Shown: positions 17,034-25,671 of the stretch, piece by piece
How the letters are laid out: each line of letters opens with the position of its first letter
How positions within the stretch are numbered: the first letter of the stretch is position 1
NCBI GenBank assembly: GCA_020849625.1
Contig: JADLFV010000098.1
Coordinates: 1 to 52,016 of the forward strand
DNA from: Phycisphaeraceae bacterium
GTDB taxonomy: Bacteria; Planctomycetota; Phycisphaerae; Phycisphaerales; Phycisphaeraceae
Reading direction: 5' to 3'
DNA: 52,016 nt
Notes under the pieces: generated by a model
What the model saw: only the letters and a program-made list of their open reading frames with translations
The model's database searches: none
Told to the model about the DNA's origin: nothing
Program-made: the position numbers and the translations under genes

Positions 17034-18053
17034 TTACCCGCGCCGGCGCAGAGCCAGCAGCCCAGCGGCACCCAGCAGCGCCAGTCCCGTCGGTTCGGGA
17101 ATCACGATGCCTTCGAGCGCATCATCAAAAGCCGCGTCCGGCGTCGTGCCGAAGCCCCAGTTGTCGCCGAGGATCTGAAGGTCCGCCAGGTTCACGGTGC
17201 CGTCGCCGGTGAAATCCGCCTCGGCCCAGGTGGCGGTGGTCGATTGCCAGTTGTCACCGAGAATCTGAAGGTCCGAGAGGTTGACCAGGCCGTCACCGTT
17301 GGCGTCGCCAGGGTGGTACGCAACGACAAAGGGCGAGTCGGTGCCGAGCTTGAGGCCGTCGATCCAGCCGTCGAAATACTGGCCGGTCGTGCCGTTGGAT
17401 CGGATCAGGGCGCCGATGCCCATGTCGATGTCGGTGTTGACGATGGTGGTGGAGTACGGCGTGTTGATCTTCTCATCGCCGTCCACGGCCACGATCAGGT
17501 TGGCGCCATCCCAGTAGGTCTGCACATGGTGCCAGGTGTCGACCGTCAGTACGCTGGTGGCTGTCACGTTCGCCGGCAAGCCGCTGGCATCATGGATGCC
17601 GTGGCCGAGCAGGCCGTTGGTTTGGGCGTACAGTTCGATGCCGGGTGTGTTGCTGCCGGCCAGGCCGGTCTTGCGCACGATCTGCGTGGTGGTGCTGTTG
17701 CTGGCGAGCTTGATCCAGACGTCGATCGAGAGACTGGCGTAGCCGTTGGCGAACTGATCGTGCCCGGTGAGGATGTCGGCATCGGTGACACGGGCGAAGG
17801 AACCGCCGGTGAGTCGCAGCGAGGCGGTGCTGCCTGCCAGCGCGGGAGCCGGATCGCCATAGGTCGGCGCGGTGGTGCTGGCGTTGGCGACCAGGCCATT
17901 GATCACATCCGTGTCGCTGGCGAACGCATCGCCGATGTTAACGCCGACGGGCAGGTCGAAGTCCCACTGCGCGATGTCGAGGGCCTTGCTCGAAGCGGTG
18001 AAAGCGAGCATAGCCAGAATCGTCAGACATTGCCCGGTTGATCCGCGAAACAT
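17034..18053 (-). CDS. Secreted LamG, dockerin-like, PEP-CTERM-anchored protein
   Basis: Exported surface protein, 339 residues. A signal peptide (1-24, cut near SSKA) is followed by a LamG-like domain (about 28-242, with the familiar DTWHHVQTYWDGANLIVAVDG). Two dockerin-like calcium loops come next, HPGDANGDGLVNLSDLQILG and ADFTGDGTVNLADLQILG (about 246-300), then a PEP-CTERM sorting tail (VIPEPTG, a hydrophobic stretch and ALRRRG). Exosortase/PEP-CTERM handling is expected by family. AGAAGGAG lies upstream of ATG 18053. A shared operator-like element lies at 18160. The dockerin/PEP part is about 90 percent identical at DNA level to that of the gene at 21508. Confidence 0.85.
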   Translation of the reverse strand: MFRGSTGQCLTILAMLAFTASSKALDIAQWDFDLPVGVNIGDAFASDTDVINGLVANASTTAPTYGDPAPALAGSTASLRLTGGSFARVTDADILTGHDQFANGYASLSIDVWIKLASNSTTTQIVRKTGLAGSNTPGIELYAQTNGLLGHGIHDASGLPANVTATSVLTVDTWHHVQTYWDGANLIVAVDGDEKINTPYSTTIVNTDIDMGIGALIRSNGTTGQYFDGWIDGLKLGTDSPFVVAYHPGDANGDGLVNLSDLQILGDNWQSTTATWAEADFTGDGTVNLADLQILGDNWGFGTTPDAAFDDALEGIVIPEPTGLALLGAAGLLALRRRG

Positions 18054-18118
18054 GTGGTATCTCCTTCTCTGGGTGGGAAATGGAAGTCAGATCGGAACGT
18101 CTTTAACACGGCATATGG

Positions 18119-18145
18119 ATAATACAGCATTAAAACGCTGGACAA
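18119..18145 (-). promoter_or_regulatory. Candidate promoter of the LamG/PEP-CTERM gene
   Basis: On the minus strand, TTGTCC (18145-18140), a 15-base spacer and TATTAT (18124-18119) precede a start near 18112 and a leader of about 60 bases with AGAAGGAG before ATG 18053. The spacer is shorter than optimal, as often seen at activator-dependent promoters. Confidence 0.4.
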
Positions 18146-18183
18146 ATAGCATAATACGCACAATCTATAGCATGAGAATACAA
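18126..18183. promoter_or_regulatory. Three AGCAT repeats and a 24-bp element shared with the araC promoter
   Basis: AGCAT occurs at 18126, 18148 and 18169, spaced 22 and 21 bases, i.e. two helical turns. The last copy lies in a 24-base element (18160-18183) identical at 21 positions to 23657-23680 at the araC promoter. It is a candidate operator of that regulator. Confidence 0.55.
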
Positions 18184-18186
18184 AAT

Positions 18187-18314
18187 CCCCGGCACGAGCC
18201 GGCGAATGATCGCGCCACGAGCGTCGCGGATTTGTTGAGCGGGTGAACTTGCTCGCCCAGCGCGGAGCAAGCTCTGCGGCTAAACGGGAAGCAGTCACAT
18301 CAGGGCGGGTTGCT
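18187..18314. other. Gap upstream of the operator-like region
   Basis: About 130 bases before the stop of the VCBS gene hold no open frame that I can support. A short inverted pair (GGCACGAGCC) and a fairly neutral base composition are all that is visible. Confidence 0.3.
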
Positions 18315-21275
18315 TTATCGGGAGGCGCCCAGCAGCGGTTGGGCTTCAAGCTGGTCCTTGTGCTCGATGTAGGGGCGGCTGAAAAAGTAAAAGTGGCCGT
18401 CCTCCGCCGCGATCAGCACATCCAGTTCACTATCGCCGTCCAGATCGATCCAGCGCGGACTGCACGTGTGACCGGTGAGCACCACGTCAGCCAAGTCCTC
18501 GCGTTCTTCCAGCACGGGCGCCTCATCGCTGCCGGTGTTTTCGTACCACACCGCATTGCCGCGATGCCAGGACGCCGGCACGACCTGCATGTAATCGCGA
18601 TCGCCGTCACCGTCCCAGTCAGCGAAGTCGAACTTGATGCGTCCGCTGTTGCCGGGTCGCACGGGATTGGCGCGGAAGGATTCACCATCCTTATCCAGAA
18701 AGAAGCGCTGCGGCGGCGCAAGCTTCAACTGTCCGCCTTCGCGGTAGCGCTTGTGCAGCACCAGGTAACCTTCGGTGTCGAGGCTGACGGCATCGAGCAG
18801 TTGATCGCCGTCCCAGTCGATCATGCGCACGTTGCAGCGCCATTGCGTGGACCACTGTCCCGGTTTCGGATCCCACCAGCGCCAGGCCGGCTTGGGCGCC
18901 GGGCCCGGCCATTCGACCAGCAGCGGCTGAGGCGCGGCCAGTTCGCTGGTCCCCATCGGGCCGGGATTGCGCAGCCATTCGATCAGGCCCCAGATGCTGT
19001 TGTACATGATGTCGGGCAGACCATCGCCGTCCCAGTCCGCCACGTCGGGCACGGTATAACCCCACAACGCCTCGGCCGGTCCCTGAATCGAACCGTTGGG
19101 CCCGGCCATGACGCGGTAAGGTTTGCCGTCCACGGTGAACAGCTTGTCATTGGCGAACGTGATCTGGCTGTCGGAGCCGGTGTTTTCGTACCAGCCGAAG
19201 TCGCCGCTGCTGTTGCCGTAGATCAGATCCTGGTCGCCGTCGCTGTCCCAGTCGTGCATATCGACCACGGGCAACTCGCCCACCGCCAGTCGATCATCGC
19301 GGCAGTCCAGCCTGCGTTCGGGCAGAAACGTCGGCATGCCGCCGGCGCCGTTGGATGTGTTTTCCAGCAGCGTAGTCAGCGAGCCTTCGCAGCGAATCAG
19401 GATGTCATCGTCGCCATCGCCATCCCAATCGCAAACCACCGGTGTGACGACCTCGCGCTGGGCGTGGAAGTCACCTTCGGTGGTTTTCACGCGCAGCGGC
19501 GGCGCGAGTTGGGGTTCGGTGCGTGAGCCGACATTTTCATACAGCCACAAACCGTCGAGGAAATCACCGGAGATCAGGTCCAGGTCGCCGTCGCGATCGA
19601 TATCGACGGTGACGGGGCTGGCGTAGCCGTACACGTCGGCGACTTTGCCGTCAGTGGTGGTCAGACGTTTGGGGAAATCGAGAACGAAATTCTGGTTGTC
19701 GCCGATGTTGCGGAAGAAATAGAACCAGCCGCGCAGAGGCCCGCGCGTCCAGTTGCCTTCGTGGTCGAAAGACATGGTCCAGCCGTACTCCCACCAGTAG
19801 TTGCCGCCGATCATCACGTCGGTGACGCCGTCGCCGTCCCAGTCGGCAAAGGACCAGTTCTCGCCGGATCGGCTTTCGGGCATGGTGCGTGAGATATCGA
19901 ACGCCGGCTGCACGTTGCTGATGGCCACATAATCGTCAAAGCCCTTGCCGAGCAGGTCGCGGTAGAAGCCGCCGCGACAGCCGAGATCGAGCTTGCCGTC
20001 GCCGTCGATGTCCGCGACCTGCGGCGTGCCGCCCACGCTTTTCTGGCCGATGTAAACCGGCTGCGACAGCAGCTCGCGCTCAGGTGAACCGTGGTTGATC
20101 ATCAGAAAAGCGCCGCGCTCCGGCACCATGCCCAGAAGCGTGATCAGGTCCATCAACCCGTCGCCGTTGTAGTCAATGGGAATCGGCGTGCCGCGGGCGG
20201 GCACCGGCTGCACGGGTTGACCGAAAGCCAGCGCATCCCCGCCGCCGATCATGGCCGGCGAATCGATGGGCGGCCGATTCTCCTTGCCGATCAGGTCGAA
20301 ATAGATCGCGTAAATCGGCCGGGCCGGTCCGTCCGCGCGGCGAAGCCAGGAAACCTGCAAAGGCCTGCGCATCTCGCTGCGGCTGTAGGGCATGGGCAGG
20401 CGCGGCCAGCGCTCCATCTTGCACGGCACCAGCACCGCCGCTTCACCCGTGCCCGAACGTTGCGTCACCGGCTTCTGCGTCGCCGGATCGTACTCCACCA
20501 CGCGAACCGAAACCGGATCGCAACCCGGCGCGGCGATCAAGCCACGATTGAGCCAGTCTTCCACATCCATGCTGGCCCACGCCAGCAGCCGCTTCACACC
20601 CTGCGGCAAAGCTGGACAGGCCACCATGATGCGATAGGGACAATCGCTGATCCATTCGTAACCGCCGGGCTGATCGCGCGTCTCGATGGTGATGCCCTGC
20701 CCAGGGCTGCTCAACTCAACCAGGCGAATGTCGCGCACATACAAATCCAACGGGTTGGTGAACAGAAACGAAATCCGCTCCAGGGCGGCATTCAGATTCA
20801 CCCCCGGGCCGGAACTGATATCCAACTGCAACTGCTGCCAAGTGCGCGGATCGCTGTCGAAATTGATCCACAACCTGGGCGGAACCTCTTGGCCGTCGAT
20901 CCGGTAATGGGCGGCGTCGGCCTCGAATGCGATCGAGCCGGCTTTGTCGTCCATCATCAGGTCGATGCGGCGCAGGCGCGTGGGCTGATCCTGCCGCGGC
21001 AGCATATTGATCGAGGCGCTGAGCACCCAGCGACGGCCCCTCAGCGGCTGCGGCTTATCCGTCTGCACCCGCAGCGTGTCCCAGTCCCCGGTCTCCGGCT
21101 GATGCTCGCGGCGCAGCACCTTGACCCCGCTGCCGTCCGGCGCGTCCACCAGTTCGCCTCGCACAATCTGATAACCGTCCGCCAGGCCGTTCTCATCGAA
21201 TATGACGATCTGACCCCACCCCGATTGCGCCGCAGCGACAACCAGGACCACACAGAGCAACTTGAATGTTCGCAT
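18315..21275 (-). CDS. Secreted VCBS/FG-GAP beta-propeller protein
   Basis: Large exported protein of about 986 residues. ATG at 21275 (MRTFKLLCVVLVVAAAQSGWG) is chosen because GGGGTG lies just upstream and a clean signal peptide follows; the longer frame reads through a dispersed repeat. The N-terminal region (to about 300) is beta-rich and may bind carbohydrate. The rest is a long run of FG-GAP/VCBS repeats, recognisable by D-x-D-G-D-G-x-x-D motifs such as DIDRDGDLDLISGD and DWDGDGDRDYMQVV, which bind calcium in seven-bladed propellers. No PEP-CTERM tail is seen. It lies in the same block as the PEP-CTERM and sialidase genes. Confidence 0.8.
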   Translation of the reverse strand: MRTFKLLCVVLVVAAAQSGWGQIVIFDENGLADGYQIVRGELVDAPDGSGVKVLRREHQPETGDWDTLRVQTDKPQPLRGRRWVLSASINMLPRQDQPTRLRRIDLMMDDKAGSIAFEADAAHYRIDGQEVPPRLWINFDSDPRTWQQLQLDISSGPGVNLNAALERISFLFTNPLDLYVRDIRLVELSSPGQGITIETRDQPGGYEWISDCPYRIMVACPALPQGVKRLLAWASMDVEDWLNRGLIAAPGCDPVSVRVVEYDPATQKPVTQRSGTGEAAVLVPCKMERWPRLPMPYSRSEMRRPLQVSWLRRADGPARPIYAIYFDLIGKENRPPIDSPAMIGGGDALAFGQPVQPVPARGTPIPIDYNGDGLMDLITLLGMVPERGAFLMINHGSPERELLSQPVYIGQKSVGGTPQVADIDGDGKLDLGCRGGFYRDLLGKGFDDYVAISNVQPAFDISRTMPESRSGENWSFADWDGDGVTDVMIGGNYWWEYGWTMSFDHEGNWTRGPLRGWFYFFRNIGDNQNFVLDFPKRLTTTDGKVADVYGYASPVTVDIDRDGDLDLISGDFLDGLWLYENVGSRTEPQLAPPLRVKTTEGDFHAQREVVTPVVCDWDGDGDDDILIRCEGSLTTLLENTSNGAGGMPTFLPERRLDCRDDRLAVGELPVVDMHDWDSDGDQDLIYGNSSGDFGWYENTGSDSQITFANDKLFTVDGKPYRVMAGPNGSIQGPAEALWGYTVPDVADWDGDGLPDIMYNSIWGLIEWLRNPGPMGTSELAAPQPLLVEWPGPAPKPAWRWWDPKPGQWSTQWRCNVRMIDWDGDQLLDAVSLDTEGYLVLHKRYREGGQLKLAPPQRFFLDKDGESFRANPVRPGNSGRIKFDFADWDGDGDRDYMQVVPASWHRGNAVWYENTGSDEAPVLEEREDLADVVLTGHTCSPRWIDLDGDSELDVLIAAEDGHFYFFSRPYIEHKDQLEAQPLLGASR

Positions 21276-21299
21276 CAGCACCCCATCTTGGTTTCTGAA

Positions 21300-21412
21300 C
21301 CCTCTCCCCTTGGGAGAGGGCAGGGTGAGGGCAGATCGACCCGAAGCGTGCGTGAACACGTTAACCTGCGGTCGTTCGGCCCTCTCCCCAACCCTCTCCC
21401 AGGGGGAGAGGG
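21300..21412. repeat. Two CCCTCTCCC / GGGAGAGGG palindromes
   Basis: CCCTCTCCC-CTT-GGGAGAGGG (21300-21320) and a second copy at 21392-21412 lie in the gap upstream of the VCBS gene. This type of repeat is widespread in bacterial genomes. A longer open frame upstream of the VCBS start (ALTLPSPKGRG) is only its translation. Confidence 0.85.
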
Positions 21413-21444
21413 AGTAATGACCTTGCCATTCACGGCCCGATCCA

Positions 21445-21498
21445 CGGTGACCGGAGCCTGACGGAAGTTTCTCCGCCCGCCAGGCTCAGGTCAACCGT
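21445..21498 (-). terminator. Long stem-loop after the second PEP-CTERM gene
   Basis: CACGGTGACCGGAGCCTG (21445-21462) pairs with CAGGCTCAGGTCAACCGTG (21480-21498) with one bulge and one mismatch. It lies about ten bases after the stop of the minus-strand gene. There is no T tract. It is a likely end-of-transcript structure. Confidence 0.55.
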
Positions 21499-21507
21499 GA
21501 GTCATTT

Positions 21508-22578
21508 TCAGCCGCGTCGCCGCAACACGAACGGCACAGCCGCAACCAGCAGGGCCAGGGCGGCAGGCTCGGGGATCGCCGCAGCCGCCAGCGCCTCATC
21601 GAAGGAGATGTCAGGCCCGACGCCGAAGCCCCAGTTGTCGCCGAGGATTTGCAGGTCCGCCAGGTTCACGGTGCCGTCGCCGGTGAAGTCAGCTTCAGCC
21701 CAGGTGGCGGTGGTGGACTGCCAGTTATCGCCGAGAATCTGCAAATCGGAGAGATTGACCATGCCGTCGCCGTTGGCGTCGCCGGGCTGGAGCGTGGCGA
21801 AGGGTGAATCGGTGCTGATCAGCAGGTTATCAACCCAGTGAGCGGCGAAGGTGTTGCCGCCGCTGGTGAAACCGCCGCCCATGCGTGCCTGGGTGATATC
21901 GCCCCAGTCGATGAAAGACGTGTAGGAAGTGCCGCCGACGAGTTGAGCCAGATTGTTGGCGCTGCTCTCGCTCTCGGTCAGGACGGGATTGACCCAGAAG
22001 GAGACGTTTTCCGGCGTGCCCGCGCCGCCGAAGACGAGCTTCATCAGCAGATGGGCCTGGTCGGTGATGGGCACGGTGGATTCCACGGTGGTGCTGACTC
22101 CGCCGACATCCATGTTGTTGATGGTGTAATTGGCTCGTCCTGAACCGGAGCCGAGCAACATGCGTTCGGTGCTGTTGTTGTAGAGAGCCAGGCCGAAGAA
22201 TCGCAATCCGCCGTTGAGGCATTGCGCGTCGAAACTGAGGTAGTAGGTGTTGTCAGCCACATCCTGCAGCGGGGTGGTGAAAGCACGGTAAGCCGAACCG
22301 CCCTGTCCGGCACTTTCGAGAATTTCCTGCCGCTGGCCGTCGGTGTAACCGCCGCCGGGAGCATTGATGATCAGATTGTTGGGGGTGGTGCCCGTCAGGT
22401 CGGTGGAAGAGCTCCAGTTGCCGCTCCAGCCGGCAACGGTGCCGGTCTGCGGGACGATGGCGCCGGTGGTGTATGACTCGAAGTCATCCCAGAGCAGGTC
22501 CACCGCCGAGGCCGTCCCGGCGCAGGCCCATGAGATCAAAACAGTCACCACAGCACATCTCAAGCATTGACCGATCAT
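21508..22578 (-). CDS. Secreted dockerin-like, PEP-CTERM-anchored protein
   Basis: Exported surface protein of 356 residues from ATG 22578, which follows GGAGG at ideal distance; a longer frame upstream is ruled out by this. A signal peptide (1-26, cut near SAVD) is followed by a beta-sandwich domain with the opening VDLLWDDFESYTTG, typical of planctomycete surface proteins. The dockerin-like pair (PGDANGDGMVNLSDLQILG and TGDGTVNLADLQILG) and a PEP-CTERM tail (IPEPAALALL then LRRRG) close it. It is not LamG-like by obvious motif; the binding partner is unknown. Confidence 0.82.
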   Translation of the reverse strand: MIGQCLRCAVVTVLISWACAGTASAVDLLWDDFESYTTGAIVPQTGTVAGWSGNWSSSTDLTGTTPNNLIINAPGGGYTDGQRQEILESAGQGGSAYRAFTTPLQDVADNTYYLSFDAQCLNGGLRFFGLALYNNSTERMLLGSGSGRANYTINNMDVGGVSTTVESTVPITDQAHLLMKLVFGGAGTPENVSFWVNPVLTESESSANNLAQLVGGTSYTSFIDWGDITQARMGGGFTSGGNTFAAHWVDNLLISTDSPFATLQPGDANGDGMVNLSDLQILGDNWQSTTATWAEADFTGDGTVNLADLQILGDNWGFGVGPDISFDEALAAAAIPEPAALALLVAAVPFVLRRRG

Positions 22579-22664
22579 AAACTTACCTCCTGCAAAAAGA
22601 AGTGAACAAGTCGAACACTGATACCGCCGAGTCGAACGACTCGATGCAATCGGTAGAAACTGCT

Positions 22665-22670
22665 TTATTA
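22665..22670 (-). promoter_or_regulatory. TATAAT -10 of the second PEP-CTERM gene
   Basis: On the minus strand, TATAAT at about 22670-22665 lies some 87 bases before ATG 22578. No good -35 was found 17 bases upstream, so an activator may be needed. No other feature lies between it and the start. Confidence 0.35.
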
Positions 22671-22708
22671 TACCTGCATCCATTCCACTCCACCATAAAA
22701 ATAGACTT

Positions 22709-23518
22709 TTACGGTTTGATCGGCATCAGGAACCGGTAACTGGGGCTGAAAGTCAACGGTAGATCGATCATGGCCTGGTCATCACCGCGATAGTTGGCCG
22801 CCGAGCCATCTTTGAATAAAAAGTTACCATCGCTGCGCAGCCGAGGGTCTGTGGAAAAATCGCCGTAAAAGTAGGCGTCAGCGAAACTTCCGGTCCAACC
22901 GGGGTGATCCAGTTCATTCATGCCCGCAATCGCGCCGGGATGTTTGACCTTGTAGCGGATACCGCTCTCAACCGACATCTGGTCCCCAGCCATCACACGC
23001 ATCTGGTACATGTCGTAACGCCAAAAGTCCTGGGAACGCACCCAGGGCTTCTCCGGCAGAAAATTAGACCCGTTATAGTCGGTCCAGAACCCCGGCACCA
23101 ACTCGTAATCCACGTACACCCGGCGATCGCCCAATGGCATGGCCCTGACGTTGCGATCCATTTGCGGAACGAACGGGCAAGCCAGGAAATTGATGTCCAT
23201 CAGGTAGATTTCCCACAGATGACGCACGTCAATGTTGACGTTGGTCGTGGATACCTGCTGCGGCCAGTAGGCGTAAGAACCGGGTGATCTGATCGCCAGC
23301 AGCTCTTTGTAGTGCAATGGAAGCCGGTTCTCGTCAACCTCGTAGGCGGCCATCGCCGTACCGACCTGATGCAGATTGGACAGACACTGTGAATTACGAC
23401 CTGCATCCCGGGCTTTGCGCAATGCGGGCAACAGGATGGAGATCAGCAAGGCGATGATCGAAATGACTACCAGCAGTTCGATCAGGGTGAACCCACGCAA
23501 TAGGTAATGGTTTTTCAT
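22709..23518 (-). CDS. Prepilin-type secreted protein (DG-motif type)
   Basis: Protein of about 269 residues, [35 protein letters not shown], with the standard planctomycete prepilin-like signal. The C-terminal FLFKDGS is the counterpart of the H-X9-DG block. ATG at 23518 gives a leader of normal length; an upstream in-frame extension to 23635 has no signal function and overlaps the araC promoter. A short palindrome (GTGGAAAACCAC) sits before the start where a ribosome site would be expected. It is divergent from the AraC gene, so it is a candidate target of that regulator. Confidence 0.78.
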   Translation of the reverse strand: MKNHYLLRGFTLIELLVVISIIALLISILLPALRKARDAGRNSQCLSNLHQVGTAMAAYEVDENRLPLHYKELLAIRSPGSYAYWPQQVSTTNVNIDVRHLWEIYLMDINFLACPFVPQMDRNVRAMPLGDRRVYVDYELVPGFWTDYNGSNFLPEKPWVRSQDFWRYDMYQMRVMAGDQMSVESGIRYKVKHPGAIAGMNELDHPGWTGSFADAYFYGDFSTDPRLRSDGNFLFKDGSAANYRGDDQAMIDLPLTFSPSYRFLMPIKP

Positions 23519-23653
23519 CTGTGGTTTTCCACGAAGCTCACAAGATTCGCACGACCGCGCGTCCCGGCAGTCTGACGGATTGATGAGGACAGACATCGTG
23601 TATTCACTGCATGGATGATAAAACACTTTCACCATACAAACAATATGACAAAA

Positions 23654-23681
23654 TTGACAATTTATAGCATGAAACTACAAT
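23654..23681 (+). promoter_or_regulatory. araC promoter, leaderless, with embedded operator-like element
   Basis: TTGACA (23654-23659), a 16-base spacer and TACAAT (23676-23681), then six bases to GTG 23688. The 24-base element ACAATTTATAGCATGAAACT plus TACAA covers 23657-23680 and is repeated at 18160. It overlaps both promoter boxes, so binding there should repress the gene. Confidence 0.75.
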
Positions 23682-23687
23682 CTGGGC

Positions 23688-24491
23688 GTGACCGTCTCCA
23701 CCTTAGGCGACCCGATCAAAATGGTCTTTGCCGGCATCCACCGCCGGGCGGAGAACGTGCGACCTCACGCCCACCCCTGTCCGGAGTTGATCCTGATAAA
23801 CCAGGGCGACTGCGATGTGCACGTCAAGGACCAGGCCCTGCACGCCGGGCCCAACGACCTGATCACCATGCCCGCGCGGATGACGCACGACCAGGAATCC
23901 AACGGCTACATCGATACGCTGTACCTGGGCTTCACCGAGCCGGGCACGCTGGACTGGCACTTGCCGCGCGTGCTGCCGCTGGGTGAATGCTCGTTTCTGC
24001 GCCGCAGCATGCAGTTACTGGCCGACATCGATCTGAAGCAGATCTCAGCCGGCCGCGATGCCGCCGACGCCTTGGTTGGGGCCGTGCTCCATCAACTGAG
24101 CCACCTGCTGATCGCCCATGAACAGACCCCGCATCTGCCTGCCAACCTGCGGGCCGCCACCCGATACCTCGAGGACAACCTCACGAAATCCATCACCATC
24201 GACGGCATGGCCGACCACCTGCAGATGAGCGCCAGCAATCTGCACACGCTCTTCCGCAAACACCTGGACACCAGCCCCATGCGCTACCTGCTGGCCCAGC
24301 GCATGCACGCGGCCCGATCCTATCTGCTCAATCCCTACATGACCGTCAAGGAAGTCGCCGGGCTTTGCGGCTACGACGACGTCAACCACTTCGTCCGCGC
24401 CTTCCGCCAAGTCACAGGCCTGCCGCCGGGCAGGTGGCGGCAACAGCGGCAGGAACAGGAAGTGCCTAGGTTGAGCACGTCCATGTTCTGA
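23688..24491 (+). CDS. AraC-family transcriptional regulator (cupin plus HTH)
   Basis: DNA-binding regulator of 267 residues. The N-terminal cupin domain (about 10-100, HAHPCPELILINQGDCDVHV) probably senses a small ligand. The C-terminal double helix-turn-helix (about 155-255) contains ITIDGMADHLQMSASNLHTLF and the second helix region TVKEVAGLCGYDDVNHFVRAF, the standard AraC signature. GTG at 23688 is supported by the promoter six bases upstream. It is divergent from the prepilin-type gene at 22709-23518 and lies at the head of the secreted block. The ligand is unknown. Confidence 0.9.
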   Translation: MTVSTLGDPIKMVFAGIHRRAENVRPHAHPCPELILINQGDCDVHVKDQALHAGPNDLITMPARMTHDQESNGYIDTLYLGFTEPGTLDWHLPRVLPLGECSFLRRSMQLLADIDLKQISAGRDAADALVGAVLHQLSHLLIAHEQTPHLPANLRAATRYLEDNLTKSITIDGMADHLQMSASNLHTLFRKHLDTSPMRYLLAQRMHAARSYLLNPYMTVKEVAGLCGYDDVNHFVRAFRQVTGLPPGRWRQQRQEQEVPRLSTSMF

Positions 24492-24514
24492 ATGTAACCT
24501 GTTTAAGTGGGTAC

Positions 24515-24567
24515 CACGGCCGCGCGTCGGCCGTGCGATCAACGAAGCACTGCCGCACGAGGCAGTG
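24515..24567. terminator. Two hairpins between convergent genes
   Basis: CACGGCCG-CGCGT-CGGCCGTG (24515-24535) and CACTGCC-GCACGA-GGCAGTG (24548-24567) fill the 94-base gap between the araC gene and the convergent Gfo/Idh gene. They could serve transcripts from both sides. T tracts are absent. Confidence 0.5.
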
Positions 24568-24585
24568 GCACCCCAGTTACGAAGA

Positions 24586-25671
24586 TCACGACCGCGCCAC
24601 AGTCTCACGCCGACCGCTCTGCACACTGCGGGCAAACGCATCGACCACCCGCACCGCGGCCAGCATATCGGCCGGCTGCACGATCGGCGGACGATCCTCC
24701 CGGACCGCTTTCGCGAAATCCGCCAGCCAGTTCCACGCCATTTCGCCGCAGTAACCCGGGATGTCGCGGCTGGTCACCTTCACCCGCCGGCAATCCTCCG
24801 CGCTGCCGGGGCCGTGCGGCTGGTCGGTGCTGACGATGAGAATCTCGTCGGTCAGACACTCCCAGGCCGGGGCCCACTGGATGGTGCCGTGCGTGCCGCG
24901 CAGGGCGACGTAGATGTCGCGCTTGCCGGGATGGCTGTCGGTCAAGCCGTAGCTGATGTCGAGCATAGCGATGGCGCCGTTGGCGAAGCGCAGCACCGCC
25001 TGGGCGTTGTCCTCGATGTCGCGCTGCGGCTCACCGGCCGGACCGCTGACGACGCCGAACACGCTGACCACTTCGCTGCCGGTCAGCCAGCGGAAGTAAT
25101 CGATCCAGTGCACGCCCAGGTTCCACATGGGCCCGCCGCCCTCTTTGGCCTGCAGCATCCACAAGGCGTTGTCGCGCACGTAGCGCCACGCACCGGCCGC
25201 ATTCAGCCGTGCTTCCATCGCCTGCACCTGACCCAGCTTGCCCTCCGTGAGCGCCTGCTTCACATGCACGCTGCCGGGATGCGTGCGCCAGCAGTACGGA
25301 GCGCTGATCTTGATCCCCGGATATTGCTGCGCCACCTGGGCGATCTTTTTCGCACCCGCAAGATCAGCCGCGCACGGCTTTTCCACGATCACGTGCTTGC
25401 CCGCCGCCGCCGCCTCCGCCACCAGTTGCGGCATCTGCGTGTGCTGACACCACAAGATCACCACGTCCACGTCATCACGCTCGAACACCTTCCGGGGGTC
25501 CGTGCAGGCATCCAACTTGAAAAGTTCATTCTGCTGCTTCAGGAAAGGCTCATCCGCGTCGCACACCACCACCGGCCTGAATTGTGGCAACTGCGCCCAC
25601 AGCGGCCAGTACCAGCGCGGATGCTGGTGGTGCAACCCGATCATCGCCAGACCCAGGGGCTTATCGCTCAT
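24586..25671 (-). CDS. Gfo/Idh/MocA-family NAD(P)-dependent oxidoreductase (1)
   Basis: Sugar- or inositol-type dehydrogenase of 361 residues. The N-terminal Rossmann fold starts GLAMIGLHHQH (a variant of the usual GxGxxG). The conserved VEKPCA (about 93) carries the Lys of the EKP motif, and WNLGVHWIDYFRWLTG (about 182) holds the catalytic His/Asp region. ATG at 25671 lies eleven bases inside the TetR gene, so the two are translationally linked. The natural substrate cannot be inferred from sequence. Confidence 0.82.
   Translation of the reverse strand: MSDKPLGLAMIGLHHQHPRWYWPLWAQLPQFRPVVVCDADEPFLKQQNELFKLDACTDPRKVFERDDVDVVILWCQHTQMPQLVAEAAAAGKHVIVEKPCAADLAGAKKIAQVAQQYPGIKISAPYCWRTHPGSVHVKQALTEGKLGQVQAMEARLNAAGAWRYVRDNALWMLQAKEGGGPMWNLGVHWIDYFRWLTGSEVVSVFGVVSGPAGEPQRDIEDNAQAVLRFANGAIAMLDISYGLTDSHPGKRDIYVALRGTHGTIQWAPAWECLTDEILIVSTDQPHGPGSAEDCRRVKVTSRDIPGYCGEMAWNWLADFAKAVREDRPPIVQPADMLAAVRVVDAFARSVQSGRRETVARS

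Noticed and set aside
21276..21359. N-terminal extension of the VCBS protein (residues like LTLPSPKGRG)
   Set aside because: This is the translation of the CCCTCTCCC/GGGAGAGGG repeat; a good signal peptide and ribosome site start later, at 21275.
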